Positions 17,976-27,511 are shown, counted from the first letter of the stretch. The stretch is 64,000 nt of DNA from Arenicella sp047625975 (GCA_047625975.1 JBLHRL010000010.1:3159-67158), one strand, 5' to 3'. A program made the numbers and translations. The notes: generated by a model not told the origin, from the letters alone.

Positions 17976-19382
17976 TTAACCCCCCGGGGCATCGCGTTCA
18001 GCATGTTTAATCGCTAGATCCGCTTCCATTTGATTAAGCATCTTTCTATCAATTTTGTAAAAAATTATTGCTACCGCACCAATCACGGCGAGTGTCGCGG
18101 GAATGATAGTGAACATAAGCCGTATTCCCAGAATGGCTGAATCGGTCTGTACTTCATTGGCGACAAAGCCAAAAAGGCCAAGCATAATGCCAGCGCAACC
18201 AGCGCCGACGGCTAGACCGGTTTTTTGCGCAAATAATACGGTGGAAAAGACTAGGCCAGTAGTACGACGGCCGGTTTTCCATTCACCGTAATCAGCACAA
18301 TCTGCGTACATAGACCAAACTAGAGCTGGGGTTGGGCCATTTAAAAGGTTACCAATACTGTAGACTAGCACCATCAACCAATATTGATCAGGCGGGATGA
18401 AAAAGAACATCGCCATGAATAATGCATTGAGACTGCTGAGCACAATCATCAAGCTGCGCTTCTCAAAGCGGTCACTTAAACTTTTGGTGAGCATCACGCC
18501 CACGATCATCGCTAACATTCCGATTGAAAGGAATAAGTCGCTTCTATCAAAGATCAGAAATATTGGTGTGTCGTCGGTGACTAAGTAGTACTTGAAATAA
18601 TAAAGCAACACACCGAAACGCACAGCCAGAGACATCAGGGTCGCAATCGCAGAGATAAACAGAGCCCTCCAAGGCCCGTTATTCCATATTGCGTTAAGGT
18701 CTTTTTTGACATCGGTAGATCGATCAATCGGCGGATGTACACGCTCTTTGGTTGTCGCGAAGGTAAACCAAAACAGCAGTACGGAAATGACCGCAAAAAT
18801 TGCCATGGTTAAGCGAAACCCTAGCACTTCATCGCCGCCGCCAAGGATGCTTTTGAATGGCCCAACGAAGGTAACGACAATCCAACCGGCAAGAAAGGCG
18901 CATACAAACCTGTAGCTTGATACTTTCGTTCGCTCGGCTGATGATGGAGAGATAACGCCCAACAGCGATGAGTATGGAACATTGATTGCGGTGTACGCCA
19001 GCATCATCAGAGTGTAGGTCACATAGGCATACACTATTTTTCCCGAATCAGATAGATCCGGGCTAGCAAACATTAGGTAGCCGAACAGTCCATAAGGCAA
19101 CGCAACCCAGAGAATATAAGGTCGAAAAGAGCCCCATCGTGATCGAGTCCTATCGGCAATTAAGCCCATTATCGGATCACTGACCGCATCGATTATTTTT
19201 GTGACCAAGAACATAGTGCCGACTACCGCTGGGGAAAGACCGAATACATCTGTGTAGTAGTACAGTAGGAACAGGTTGAATACCTGAAAGAAGAAATTTG
19301 AGGCCGAGTCACCGAGGCCGTATCCTAACTTCTCCTTGAAAGTTAGCTTCTCATGCTGGACGCTAGTCTGAGTTGTGGTCAT
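17976..19382 (-). CDS. GPH-type sugar:cation symporter (MFS)
   Basis: A 468-aa inner-membrane protein with about 12 hydrophobic segments. The N-terminus KEKLGYGLGDSASNFFFQ, the loop DAVSDPIMGLIADRTRSRWGSFRPYILW and YADCADYGEWKTGRRTTGLVFS are hallmarks of the glycoside-pentoside-hexuronide:cation symporters (MelB/XylP-like). It would bring short glucosides across the inner membrane with Na+ or H+. It heads the operon GPH-GH16-GH3 and is divergent from two further GH3 genes, which strongly suggests a beta-glucan oligosaccharide substrate. Confidence 0.9.
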   Translation of the reverse strand: MTTTQTSVQHEKLTFKEKLGYGLGDSASNFFFQVFNLFLLYYYTDVFGLSPAVVGTMFLVTKIIDAVSDPIMGLIADRTRSRWGSFRPYILWVALPYGLFGYLMFASPDLSDSGKIVYAYVTYTLMMLAYTAINVPYSSLLGVISPSSAERTKVSSYRFVCAFLAGWIVVTFVGPFKSILGGGDEVLGFRLTMAIFAVISVLLFWFTFATTKERVHPPIDRSTDVKKDLNAIWNNGPWRALFISAIATLMSLAVRFGVLLYYFKYYLVTDDTPIFLIFDRSDLFLSIGMLAMIVGVMLTKSLSDRFEKRSLMIVLSSLNALFMAMFFFIPPDQYWLMVLVYSIGNLLNGPTPALVWSMYADCADYGEWKTGRRTTGLVFSTVLFAQKTGLAVGAGCAGIMLGLFGFVANEVQTDSAILGIRLMFTIIPATLAVIGAVAIIFYKIDRKMLNQMEADLAIKHAERDAPGG

Positions 19383-19750
19383 TGATTCATTACCTTATTT
19401 ATTATTATATTGACGACTTCATTTGCGACATCAAAAGACTCGATCGAGTGGTACTAGGACCGCAAAAGGGTGACAAATTTTATTCACACTACTGCTAACA
19501 GATTTAGAAACAACCACTATGAGATAAAGCGGTCAATAATTGAGGTAAAACGGGCGAAAGTGGATGTTGGCATTCGAAATTAGCCTGTTGTCGCTGTTTA
19601 CGCGCCATGTGCCAGTTAGAGCGTCCGTTTTGTCTCATAGTTCACCCCGTTAATCTCGTTAATATTGTTTCGCTGCCTAAATGCCGTATCTTGAGCATCA
19701 ATAAAAGGCTGTTCCATGGCCTTACAAATATAAAAATTAGGCCATCGTCG
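19383..19750. other. Divergent promoter region between GPH symporter and GH3
   Basis: This is the shared control region of two glucan operons. The long ORF downstream extends upstream to 19607, but codons before 19751 lack protein-like character, so this stretch is treated as non-coding. It holds a 12-bp palindrome at 19438-19449. No gene seen. Confidence 0.55.
19438..19449. promoter_or_regulatory. Palindrome, candidate operator of the glucan operons
   Basis: ACTCGATCGAGT is a perfect 12-bp palindrome, 56 bp upstream of the symporter start in the divergent control region. The position suits a dimeric regulator. The cognate protein is unknown; no LacI-type regulator is seen in the locus. Confidence 0.35.
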
Positions 19751-21967
19751 ATGAACATATTAGCTAGTATTAAGGAAAGTCAGCCAGAAAGCATAAAATC
19801 TAGAGTTACTGATCTGATTTCTAAAATGGGCTTGGATGAGAAAATTGGTCAAATGAGTCAACTGCAAGGCGGTGGTGGCTCGGTTCCGCATCACCTAGCT
19901 GAGTCGCTCAGGACTAGCCGTGTAGGCTCGATCTTGAATGAGGTTAACGTTGACGTTATTAACCAAATGCAACGAATCTGTGTTGAAGAGAGCCGATTGG
20001 GCATTCCGTTATTGATCGGCCGAGATGTGATTCATGGTTTTAAAACCATCTTTCCGATACCCCTTGGTCAGGCTGCCTCGTGGGACAAAGACATTATTGA
20101 GGCTGGCGCTCGAGTCAGTGCAAACGAAGCGGCCAGTGCCGGTATAAACTGGACCTTTGCGCCGATGATCGACATTACTCGAGACCCGCGCTGGGGACGA
20201 ATCGCCGAATCATTAGGTGAAGATCCTTATTTATGTGGTGTATTGGGTGCGGCAATGATCCGAGGCTTTCAATCCGATGACCTAGCTAACCCAGGCGCTA
20301 TAGCCGCCTGTGCCAAGCATTTTGCTGGTTATGGTGCCGCCGAAGGTGGGCGAGATTACAACACTGCCAATATTCCAGAAAATGAAATGCGCAACGTGCA
20401 TTTGCGTCCATTCAAAGAGGCTGCAGATGCTGGTGTCGCTACTTTTATGTCGGCTTTTTGTGATCTTAACGGGGTTCCGGCTACTGGCAATACTTGGCTA
20501 ATGGATGACCTGTTACGCAAAGAATGGAGCTATGACGGCGTGGTCGTAAGCGACTGGGAATCAATTGTCGAGATGAGCGTGCACGGTTTCACCCATGATG
20601 ATGAAGAAGCGGCCTATGAAGCGGTCATGGCCGGCATTGATATGGAGATGGCCAGCACTTCTTATCATGATCATTTAGAGCGTTTGGTGGCTGAAGATAA
20701 GATTAAGCTTGAGCAAATTGATATTATGGTTGCTCGAATATTAACCTTGAAATTCGAGCTAGGCTTATTTGAGAACCCTTATACAAAGCCCGAAGAACAT
20801 GAGGCTTTGCTGAATAAATCAAACCTGAAAGTAGCAAAACAGGCCGCGATAAAAAGTTGCGTATTACTTAAAAATGACAATAGCGTATTGCCGCTTGTGC
20901 AGGCGGGTCTTGCCTCTGTCGCGCTTATTGGTCCCTTGGCCGACGACGATTACGAGCAGCTAGGCACCTGGGTTTTTGATGGTGAAGCGCAACATAGTGT
21001 TACCTGCAAGCAGGCTATTGAAGAGCTGATTGGGCGCACCGTTGATATTAACTATGTCAAAGCTCTTGAGACCACCCGCAGTGAGAGTCACGATCAGTTT
21101 GAAGATGCTGTTAAAGCGGCAGAGCAGTCAGACGCCGTCATTGTTGTGGTTGGTGAAGAGTCATTTATGTCCGGCGAAGCACACTCGCGCGCGAATATTG
21201 ATCTACCTGGTCATCAAGTTGAATTGATAGAGGCGGTAGCCAGTACCGGTAAGCCAGTTGTGGTGGTAATCATGGCCGGCCGGCCACTGACGATTGATAA
21301 TATTCTAAGTCATGCCGATGCGGTTTTATACGCATGGCACCCTGGCACTATGGGTGGCCCCGCGATTGCAGATCTATTATTTGGTCTGGAGTCACCGTCT
21401 GGCAAATTACCGGTCACGTTTCCTCGAGCAGTTGGTCAAGTACCGATTTTTTACTCACACAAAAATACCGGTCGACCAGCCACAGATCATACGGTTGTAA
21501 AGATGGACGAAGTTCCTGCGCGAGCGTCACAGACCTCGTTAGGTATGACATCGTTTCACCTCGATGCAGGTTATAAACCGCTATTTCCATTTGGTTTTGG
21601 CTTATCCTACGGTAACTTTAAGTACGTAAAGATAACGACCTCGCATCGAAGCATTGCATTGGGTGAGACGATAGAGATTTTTGCCGATGTAATTAATACC
21701 GGATCGCGCGCCGCTGATGAAATTGTGCAATTGTATGTGCGTGATCTAGTCGGTAATGTCACGCGCCCGGTAAAAGAACTCAAAGGCTTTAGACGCATCA
21801 CCTTAAAGCCAGGTGAGCGGCAACGAATATCTTTTTCCCTGCATACTGACGAACTCGCATTCTATAATCGCAAAATGGAGCTGGTGACCGAACCTGGCAG
21901 GTTTCATGTGTGGATCGGCGGCAGCTCAGATGCCGAGCTTTGGGCCGATTTCGAAATACACGACTAG
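19751..21967 (+). CDS. GH3 beta-glucosidase, BglX-like, predicted cytoplasmic
   Basis: A 738-aa enzyme when started at the ATG at 19751. The open frame begins 48 codons earlier, but that extension does not resemble a signal peptide, and family similarity starts just after 19751 (ISKMGLDEKIGQMSQL). It has the GH3 N-domain with RDVIHGFKTIFPIPLGQAAS, WGRIAESLGEDPYL, KHFAGYGAAEGGRDYN and nucleophile aspartate in VVVSDWESI. The C-domain (SCVLLKNDNSVLPL) and a terminal fibronectin-III-like domain (TRPVKELKGFRR) follow. This three-domain BglX form trims glucose from beta-linked oligosaccharides. Without a signal peptide it likely acts in the cytoplasm on sugars imported by the divergent GPH symporter. 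The next GH3 follows after 20 bp. Confidence 0.9.
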   Translation: MNILASIKESQPESIKSRVTDLISKMGLDEKIGQMSQLQGGGGSVPHHLAESLRTSRVGSILNEVNVDVINQMQRICVEESRLGIPLLIGRDVIHGFKTIFPIPLGQAASWDKDIIEAGARVSANEAASAGINWTFAPMIDITRDPRWGRIAESLGEDPYLCGVLGAAMIRGFQSDDLANPGAIAACAKHFAGYGAAEGGRDYNTANIPENEMRNVHLRPFKEAADAGVATFMSAFCDLNGVPATGNTWLMDDLLRKEWSYDGVVVSDWESIVEMSVHGFTHDDEEAAYEAVMAGIDMEMASTSYHDHLERLVAEDKIKLEQIDIMVARILTLKFELGLFENPYTKPEEHEALLNKSNLKVAKQAAIKSCVLLKNDNSVLPLVQAGLASVALIGPLADDDYEQLGTWVFDGEAQHSVTCKQAIEELIGRTVDINYVKALETTRSESHDQFEDAVKAAEQSDAVIVVVGEESFMSGEAHSRANIDLPGHQVELIEAVASTGKPVVVVIMAGRPLTIDNILSHADAVLYAWHPGTMGGPAIADLLFGLESPSGKLPVTFPRAVGQVPIFYSHKNTGRPATDHTVVKMDEVPARASQTSLGMTSFHLDAGYKPLFPFGFGLSYGNFKYVKITTSHRSIALGETIEIFADVINTGSRAADEIVQLYVRDLVGNVTRPVKELKGFRRITLKPGERQRISFSLHTDELAFYNRKMELVTEPGRFHVWIGGSSDAELWADFEIHD

Positions 21968-21987
21968 ATATTAAAAAGGATAAGCTG

Positions 21988-23817
21988 ATGAACTCTCCAC
22001 TGCATGACCCTGCTTTAAAAGCGCGCGTAGAAGCATTGCTTTCGCGCATGACCCTAGACCAAAAAATCGGTCAAATGACTCAGCCAGAACGTATGTCCTG
22101 CTCGCCAGAGGAAGTAACATCGTATCACTTGGGCTCAGTTCTCAGTGGCGGTGGTTCGTGCCCAGGCGACAATCAGCCTTCAGACTGGGTCGAGATGAAC
22201 GATGACTATTGGGCCGCGTCTATGATTGAGGACGAGCAGCATCTTGCTATACCGTTGATCTATGGTGTCGATGCCATACATGGTAATAGTAACGTGCTTG
22301 GAGCCACCGTGTTTCCGCACAACATAGGACTAGGCGCGGCGGATGACTCAGATTTAGTCAACCGTATTGCCAAGGCAACTGCACGGGAAATACTGGCAGC
22401 CGGAGTAGATTGGACCTTTGCGCCGACACTGGCTGTCGCGCGTAATGATAATTGGGGCCGAACCTATGAAAGTTACTCCGAAGACCCAGCGTTAGTATCG
22501 TCGTACGCGGCACCGTTTGTCGACGGCCTACAAGCCGACTTGGGTGACAATGGCGTGGTTGCCTGCGTAAAACACTGGGTCGGCGATGGTGGTACCACCA
22601 ACGGTATCGATCAAGGTGAAGCAACGATGAGCCTTGATGTATTACGTGATATTCATATGCGCCCATATAGGCCGGCGATAGATGCCGGCGTTTTAACGGT
22701 GATGGCGTCGTTTAACAGTTGGAATGGTGATAAGTGTCACGGCCATAAACAACTATTGACCGATGTACTCAAAGAAGAAATGGGCTTTGACGGTTTCATT
22801 ATTTCTGATTGGGATGGTATCGACTATCTATCAGAAGATTACTACGAGGCGGTTGGGCTGGCGGTAAACGCCGGCATCGATATGTTTATGGTATCTGAGC
22901 AATGGATTGAGTTTATCGATCATGTTCGTAATCATGTGCGTAACGGCAACGTACAAATGTCTCGGATAGATGATGCCGTGCGTCGAATACTCTCTGTGAA
23001 ATTCGCTGCAGGGCTATTTGATAAGCCGCGTCCACAACAGCGCCGTTGGTCAAATAGTAATTCATTTGGTGGTCACGAGCACCGCGAAATAGCGCGAGAA
23101 GCCGTACGTAAATCGTTAGTGCTGCTAAAAAATCACGACAACCTATTGCCATTAAATAAGGATGCTAGAATTATTGTTGCGGGCAAAAATGCTGATAATC
23201 GAGGTCACCAATGTGGTGGTTTCACGGTAGCTTGGCAAGGAGTTGAAGATAATAAGTCGATTGCTGGAGGCACCTCGATTTGGGAGGGTATTCAAGCTCA
23301 GGCGGCAAACGCTGTCTTGAGTGAAAATGGTCTCGGTCTGGATGCTGACGCTAATAAGCATGACGTAGCAATCGTCGTTATTGGTGAACGACCTTACGCT
23401 GAAGGTATGGGCGACGTTCGATCTGATAACAACGTACTGGTCGAAGCTGGGTCGCAGATAAAGGGTTTAATGAAGATTTTAGAACCCTATGGAAACTCTT
23501 TAGAACTGGCTCGATCGCACCCTGAAGACCTCGCAACAATTCGAAATATTACTAGCAAGGGTATACCGGTAGTTGCGGTGCTTATTTCTGGACGCCCTCT
23601 TTTAGTAAACCAAGAGCTTGCTGAAGTCTCTAGTTTTGTAGCCGCCTGGTTGCCAGGTTCTGAAGGGCAAGGTGTTGCTGATGTATTGCTTGGCGATTAT
23701 GACTTTCACGGCAAGTTATCTTTTTCTTGGCCGGAACAGCCTAGTGCCGAGCTGAATGTGGGGGATCCAGAATATGACCCGTTATTTCCCTTCGGTTTTG
23801 GTCTGCACTATTTGTAG
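21988..23817 (+). CDS. GH3 exo-beta-glucanase, predicted cytoplasmic
   Basis: A 609-aa enzyme from the ATG at 21988, preceded by AAAAAGGA at suitable spacing. A longer open frame back to 21910 overlaps the previous gene and looks artefactual. GH3 landmarks are RMTLDQKIGQMTQ, YGVDAIHGNSNVLGATVFPHNIG, KHWVGDGGTTNG and nucleophile aspartate in FIISDWDGI; the C-terminal domain ends FPFGFGLHYL. It lacks both a signal peptide and a fibronectin tail. Its closest relative in the window is the lipoprotein GH3 at 15158-17065 (shared DAxHGxN...FPHNIG and similar domain plan), so one substrate may be attacked in two compartments. It forms an operon with the BglX-like gene. Confidence 0.9.
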   Translation: MNSPLHDPALKARVEALLSRMTLDQKIGQMTQPERMSCSPEEVTSYHLGSVLSGGGSCPGDNQPSDWVEMNDDYWAASMIEDEQHLAIPLIYGVDAIHGNSNVLGATVFPHNIGLGAADDSDLVNRIAKATAREILAAGVDWTFAPTLAVARNDNWGRTYESYSEDPALVSSYAAPFVDGLQADLGDNGVVACVKHWVGDGGTTNGIDQGEATMSLDVLRDIHMRPYRPAIDAGVLTVMASFNSWNGDKCHGHKQLLTDVLKEEMGFDGFIISDWDGIDYLSEDYYEAVGLAVNAGIDMFMVSEQWIEFIDHVRNHVRNGNVQMSRIDDAVRRILSVKFAAGLFDKPRPQQRRWSNSNSFGGHEHREIAREAVRKSLVLLKNHDNLLPLNKDARIIVAGKNADNRGHQCGGFTVAWQGVEDNKSIAGGTSIWEGIQAQAANAVLSENGLGLDADANKHDVAIVVIGERPYAEGMGDVRSDNNVLVEAGSQIKGLMKILEPYGNSLELARSHPEDLATIRNITSKGIPVVAVLISGRPLLVNQELAEVSSFVAAWLPGSEGQGVADVLLGDYDFHGKLSFSWPEQPSAELNVGDPEYDPLFPFGFGLHYL

Positions 23818-23836
23818 CAACGTTTAATAAACGGCA

Positions 23837-23880
23837 CTGATATCTGGACTATTACCTGAAGTGGTTAGTTCGGATATCAG
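23837..23880. repeat. Long inverted repeat between convergent genes
   Basis: CTGATATCTGGACTA and TAGTTCGGATATCAG form a 15-bp stem (two G-U pairs as RNA) around a 14-nt loop. It fills the space between the GH3 end and the stop codon of the response regulator, which read toward each other. There is no T-run on either side, so it is more likely a transcript-end stabiliser or weak two-way terminator than a classical intrinsic terminator. Confidence 0.55.
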
Positions 23881-24740
23881 CGTAGGTATGTCTCTAGACG
23901 GCTGTTTTCATGAGTTGAAATTAGTTCTTTAATCGCCGCTTTAAAGTTCCGGCTGACTTTAATCCGTTCGTTGTTTCCAAGTACTAATAAATATTCGCCT
24001 TTAGCGCAGGGGATTATTTTCTCTATTCGACTTAGATTTACGATGGTTGAGCGGTGCACTCTTTGAAATAACGAAGGCTCGAGTTGGCTAAGTAGCGCTT
24101 TCAATGTGCTGCGCATGATGTAGGTTTCTCCTGCAACATGAATGCACATATAGTCGCCAGCGGCATCAACCCAGTCTATGTTCTGTTGATCGATTAAATT
24201 GATTATGTCGCGGTCTTTCACAACAATTTTAGGCAGCTTCTGGGAGCTGAGAGCATTTTCATTGTCATCGATATTCGCCGTCTTAGCTCCGCGAAATGAG
24301 GATGTTACATTTTCAACGCCGATGTTTCGCAAAGCTTCAATAATTTCTGGCTTATTGTTGGCTGAGCCGGTTGACGCTAAGCGATTTCTACATCGTTTGA
24401 TTGCACGGTCTAAATGGTCTAGGTCTAGTGGTTTTAATAAGTAGTCAACCGCGTAAACATCGAAGGCCTTTAAAGCATACTGATCATATGCGGTAATAAA
24501 AACCACTAAGGGCATTGTGTCTGCTTGGAGGTTTTGAATAACATCAAAACCTGACAGGCCGGGCATTTGAATATCCAAAAACATCAAGTCTGGCTGTAAC
24601 TCATTAGTTTTATCGATTGCCTGACGTCCATTTTGACATTCAGCCACCACTTCAATATTGGTATATTTGTTTAAATACGCGCGTAGCAAGTTTAGCGCCA
24701 GCGGCTCATCATCGACAATGATCGTTTTGATGGTTTTCAA
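23877..24740 (-). CDS. LytTR response regulator
   Basis: A 287-aa regulator. An N-terminal receiver domain (residues 1-120) has the acidic pair near D10-D11, phosphoacceptor D56 in LMFLDIQMPGLSG, and the conserved lysine in YLLKPLD. A low-complexity linker is followed by a C-terminal LytTR DNA-binding domain with DIINLIDQQNIDWVDAAGDY and FQRVHRSTIVNLSRI. LytTR domains bind promoter DNA as dimers on spaced direct repeats. It lies 17 bp downstream of a LytS-like kinase and is its partner. The position within the glucan locus suggests sugar-responsive control, which is an inference. Confidence 0.9.
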   Translation of the reverse strand: MKTIKTIIVDDEPLALNLLRAYLNKYTNIEVVAECQNGRQAIDKTNELQPDLMFLDIQMPGLSGFDVIQNLQADTMPLVVFITAYDQYALKAFDVYAVDYLLKPLDLDHLDRAIKRCRNRLASTGSANNKPEIIEALRNIGVENVTSSFRGAKTANIDDNENALSSQKLPKIVVKDRDIINLIDQQNIDWVDAAGDYMCIHVAGETYIMRSTLKALLSQLEPSLFQRVHRSTIVNLSRIEKIIPCAKGEYLLVLGNNERIKVSRNFKAAIKELISTHENSRLETYLR

Positions 24741-24757
24741 ATTAGCTCTCTACTGTT

Positions 24758-25885
24758 TCACATTAATGTCTCGAATGGGATATGGATGACCGTCTTAAGG
24801 CCGCCACTTGAACTTGGTACTAAGTCAAAACTGAATTCGCCGCCATAGAAGGCCTTTAGCCTGTCTAATGTGTTGCTTAGGCCAATTCCTCTGCCGTTAC
24901 CATTTCGAATTTTACTGTCTTTTATAGTTGAATCGGTGCCATTCCCGGTGTCGCTTAGTTCGAGAACTAACAACTTTTCATAGGTGTGCGCGCGCAGTCT
25001 GATACGACCGCCATTTACGCTTTTAGCAATCGCATACTTCATTGAGTTTTCGATAAGCGGTTGCAGCAACAAACTTGGGATTAACGCTGTTTTAGTGTCG
25101 TCGTCGACGGTGAAATCAAGCTCCAAACGGTCAGCAAAGCGAGTCTTTTCGATCTCTAGGTAGAGCATTAATGCTTCTATTTCGCGTTCCAGTGTTATCT
25201 TCATCTCCGGGTTATTATCCAGCGAATAGCGTAAAAATTGACTAAGCTGGACAATCATTTTCTGTGCTCGCTTGGGCTCTTCTGTGCCCACCAACGAATT
25301 GATGGCGTTGAGAGTATTGAACAGAAAATGTGGGTTCAATTGGTAGCGCAACATTTTTAACTGCGCATCCTTAGCTTCAGTTTCGGCCACCAAGCGTTTG
25401 AATTTCTCATCGCTTGCCGATGCCTCGGCATCTAGCTTCATTCGGCTTTCAGCTTGTAATAATTGGTAGTATCGAATGCCATGATAGAGTGCGGTCCAGC
25501 ATAAGAAAACAAAAATAGCACCAAAATACCAACCACCAAAATCAGCCCAAATTTTTTCATCACCGGTTAACCAAACAAATAAAATCATGCGGCACATATT
25601 CCATATGCCCGCCACAAAAGTAACGGCGATAAGGCTAATCGGTATACGCAACTTTAGTGACGCGTTCCAGATACGGCTAAATCCCATATGTAACGGTTGA
25701 GACAGCAATAAGCCCACTGCGCCTTGGATCGCGGTATGAGTAAAGTACTGCCAGCCAGTATGACCGTACCAAACACTTAAAGTTAAAAACGTAATCACAC
25801 ACAGTCCTGACCAGAACGCTAATTGCAGTGGCCAAAATTGTTTGAAATCTCTTGAGAGAGTGATGTTGTCTAAATATTTATACAC
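24758..25885 (-). CDS. LytS/YehU-like sensor histidine kinase
   Basis: A 375-aa membrane kinase. About four hydrophobic helices occupy residues 15-140, followed by a short coiled linker. The His-kinase domain typical of LytS-type proteins carries phosphoacceptor H186 in LNPHFLFNTLNAINSL. The ATPase domain has PSLLLQPLIENSMKYAI (N-box) and GNGRGIGLSNTLDRL (G-box). No periplasmic sensor domain of any size is present, so the signal is probably sensed within the membrane or via a partner. It forms an operon with the LytTR regulator. Confidence 0.9.
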   Translation of the reverse strand: MYKYLDNITLSRDFKQFWPLQLAFWSGLCVITFLTLSVWYGHTGWQYFTHTAIQGAVGLLLSQPLHMGFSRIWNASLKLRIPISLIAVTFVAGIWNMCRMILFVWLTGDEKIWADFGGWYFGAIFVFLCWTALYHGIRYYQLLQAESRMKLDAEASASDEKFKRLVAETEAKDAQLKMLRYQLNPHFLFNTLNAINSLVGTEEPKRAQKMIVQLSQFLRYSLDNNPEMKITLEREIEALMLYLEIEKTRFADRLELDFTVDDDTKTALIPSLLLQPLIENSMKYAIAKSVNGGRIRLRAHTYEKLLVLELSDTGNGTDSTIKDSKIRNGNGRGIGLSNTLDRLKAFYGGEFSFDLVPSSSGGLKTVIHIPFETLM

Positions 25886-26054
25886 GAGAGTCGCTAGTGG
25901 TTAGGCTTCCATACTACACCAGCGAATGTTAAACGCTTAGCGATTAAGAGGCCAGCTTATCGCTCCAGCATGCCATCTGGCCGCACAGCGCGATGTTATT
26001 GAGCATTCTGTGCCGCTCAGGACGGACAGTCATGACACAGTTGATACCAATTTA

Positions 26055-27263
26055 TTATGTGTCGACCGATTGTTTTGATCTTTTATATTGAGTTGGTGTC
26101 ATACCAACTGTTTTCTTAAAGATGGCGTTGAAAGTCGCTTTACTGTTAAAGCCGGCATCACCATGAATTTCTATCATGGTTTTATTGGGGTTTTCTTTAT
26201 CTTCTAATAAGCGTATCGCTTCCTTGGTTCTAAAGGAGTTAATGAACTCGTAGAAGTTCGCCTGAAAATTATTCTTAATCGCCACCGATAGAGCACGCGG
26301 GTGCATCGATAATTGTTTGGCAAGTTCTTCCAAGTTGAGATAATGATCTAAATGCGGCTTTTGCTCTAGCATGTGTTGTTTAATACGTTTCGCTAATTCG
26401 GGGTCATCATCAACTTCATCAGAGTGCGTATGAAACTGTTTTTTGGAAATCTTGCCTGCAAAAACGGCTGAGCGAGTCATACTAAAAAATATTAATACGT
26501 TAATTAGCCCGAACATTAAATAATTGCCGGTCAAACCCATTGTATTAAAAGTGTCGAACCCTAGGTCAGGTTTTAAAAAAGCCACACCTACGACTAATAA
26601 CGCCCACGAGCGCAGCGCCATAAAGGTTGCAACTAATGAGGCTAGCCAGACAAAATCGACTTTCTCTATGTTCGAGTAACGGTGGTGGATCTGTTGCTGT
26701 GCGTGTCTTATTTCTATTAAACACATGTAGCCAAAAGCAACGAAGATAATTTCTCGTATCGCTTCGATTAGATGCGGTGCCGAAGGCGCTAGTAGTGCAG
26801 GGTATTGCTGAATATAGGTAATCTTTTCACTGCTATCCCAGCTATAGAATGTCGCCAAAGAATAGGCAATATAAACAGCGGCTGGGGCTAAGAAAATGAG
26901 GTCGAGTTTTGTTAAACGAAATTCTTTAAACAATAATGAACGGGTATACCAGAGCATCAGAGGGCCTTCAACCCAATAAGCAATATCAAAAATGCGAAAT
27001 AGGTTCGGAGACAGTGACAGGGCGACATCTCTAAAAGCCTCACCATAAATAACTAATAAATGAATCGGTATTGCCGCTTGCGCTAGAAAGAAGCCGATCA
27101 AAAAGAAGTCGCTAAGGTGCAGGTCACGCTTAAGGCTAATTAGCAGCAGAACAAACAGTAAACTCTGAAAAGAGGTCGCTAATAGTAAGGTATCGTGAAA
27201 ATTGAAGATGGCGTCGGACACTTTTTCTCTTATGTTGATGTCTGCTGAGATAAATATTATCAC
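26055..27263 (-). CDS. Membrane-anchored AraC family regulator
   Basis: A 402-aa protein. The first 245 residues are largely hydrophobic, with about seven predicted membrane segments (for example SFQSLLFVLLLISL and FFLIGFFLAQAAIPIHLLVI). The C-terminal 100 residues are an AraC-type double helix-turn-helix (LNLEELAKQLSMHPRALSVAIKN, then GDAGFNSKATFNAIFKKTVGMTPTQYK). Such fusions tie membrane sensing directly to DNA binding. It is divergent from the 960-aa TonB receptor and is its likely controller. The start codon is uncertain; methionines within the first 20 residues are rare, so the called start at 27263 is kept. Confidence 0.87.
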   Translation of the reverse strand: MIIFISADINIREKVSDAIFNFHDTLLLATSFQSLLFVLLLISLKRDLHLSDFFLIGFFLAQAAIPIHLLVIYGEAFRDVALSLSPNLFRIFDIAYWVEGPLMLWYTRSLLFKEFRLTKLDLIFLAPAAVYIAYSLATFYSWDSSEKITYIQQYPALLAPSAPHLIEAIREIIFVAFGYMCLIEIRHAQQQIHHRYSNIEKVDFVWLASLVATFMALRSWALLVVGVAFLKPDLGFDTFNTMGLTGNYLMFGLINVLIFFSMTRSAVFAGKISKKQFHTHSDEVDDDPELAKRIKQHMLEQKPHLDHYLNLEELAKQLSMHPRALSVAIKNNFQANFYEFINSFRTKEAIRLLEDKENPNKTMIEIHGDAGFNSKATFNAIFKKTVGMTPTQYKRSKQSVDT

Positions 27264-27353
27264 CTTTCGGAAAATTCACGTGGGCGCTTTATCCTACTAG
27301 ACACCCGCTTCGTCGAAAGATCAACACAATTGTTAAAATTTGTTTAATAAATA

Positions 27354-27387
27354 CGACCAAATTAATGAATTTTCGATTACTTGGTCG
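27354..27387. promoter_or_regulatory. Inverted repeat in AraC-TonB receptor intergenic region
   Basis: CGACCAA (27354-27360) and TTGGTCG (27381-27387) are perfect inverted 7-mers, 20 nt apart, in the divergent promoter between the membrane AraC regulator and the TonB receptor. The 27-bp centre spacing would place both arms on nearly opposite helical phases. A candidate operator only. Confidence 0.35.
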
Positions 27388-27495
27388 AGACCTACTGGTG
27401 TTTTTAAATATATTAATCTTGCAAAACCAGATTGATGAATTTTGTTATGGGGTTAAAGTTCATACCCCGAAATTATCAGATAAATAATGCATTAT

Positions 27496-27505
27496 AAGGA
27501 GGAGA
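27496..27505 (+). promoter_or_regulatory. Strong ribosome binding site of the 960-aa TonB receptor
   Basis: AAGGAGGAGA ends 6 nt before the ATG at 27512. This is the strongest Shine-Dalgarno match I noticed in the window. It fixes the start at 27512 over the second ATG at 27521 and implies high expression. Confidence 0.8.
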
Positions 27506-27511
27506 GACCAT

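Noticed and set aside
15158..23817. GH3 cluster read as peptidoglycan-recycling NagZ enzymes
   Set aside because: All three are far longer than NagZ and have the C-terminal beta-glucosidase domain, and the neighbours are GH16 and a sugar symporter.
27449..27468. GGGGT/ACCCC short hairpin in the leader of the 960-aa TonB receptor
   Set aside because: Only a 5-bp stem; too weak to claim as a regulatory structure.
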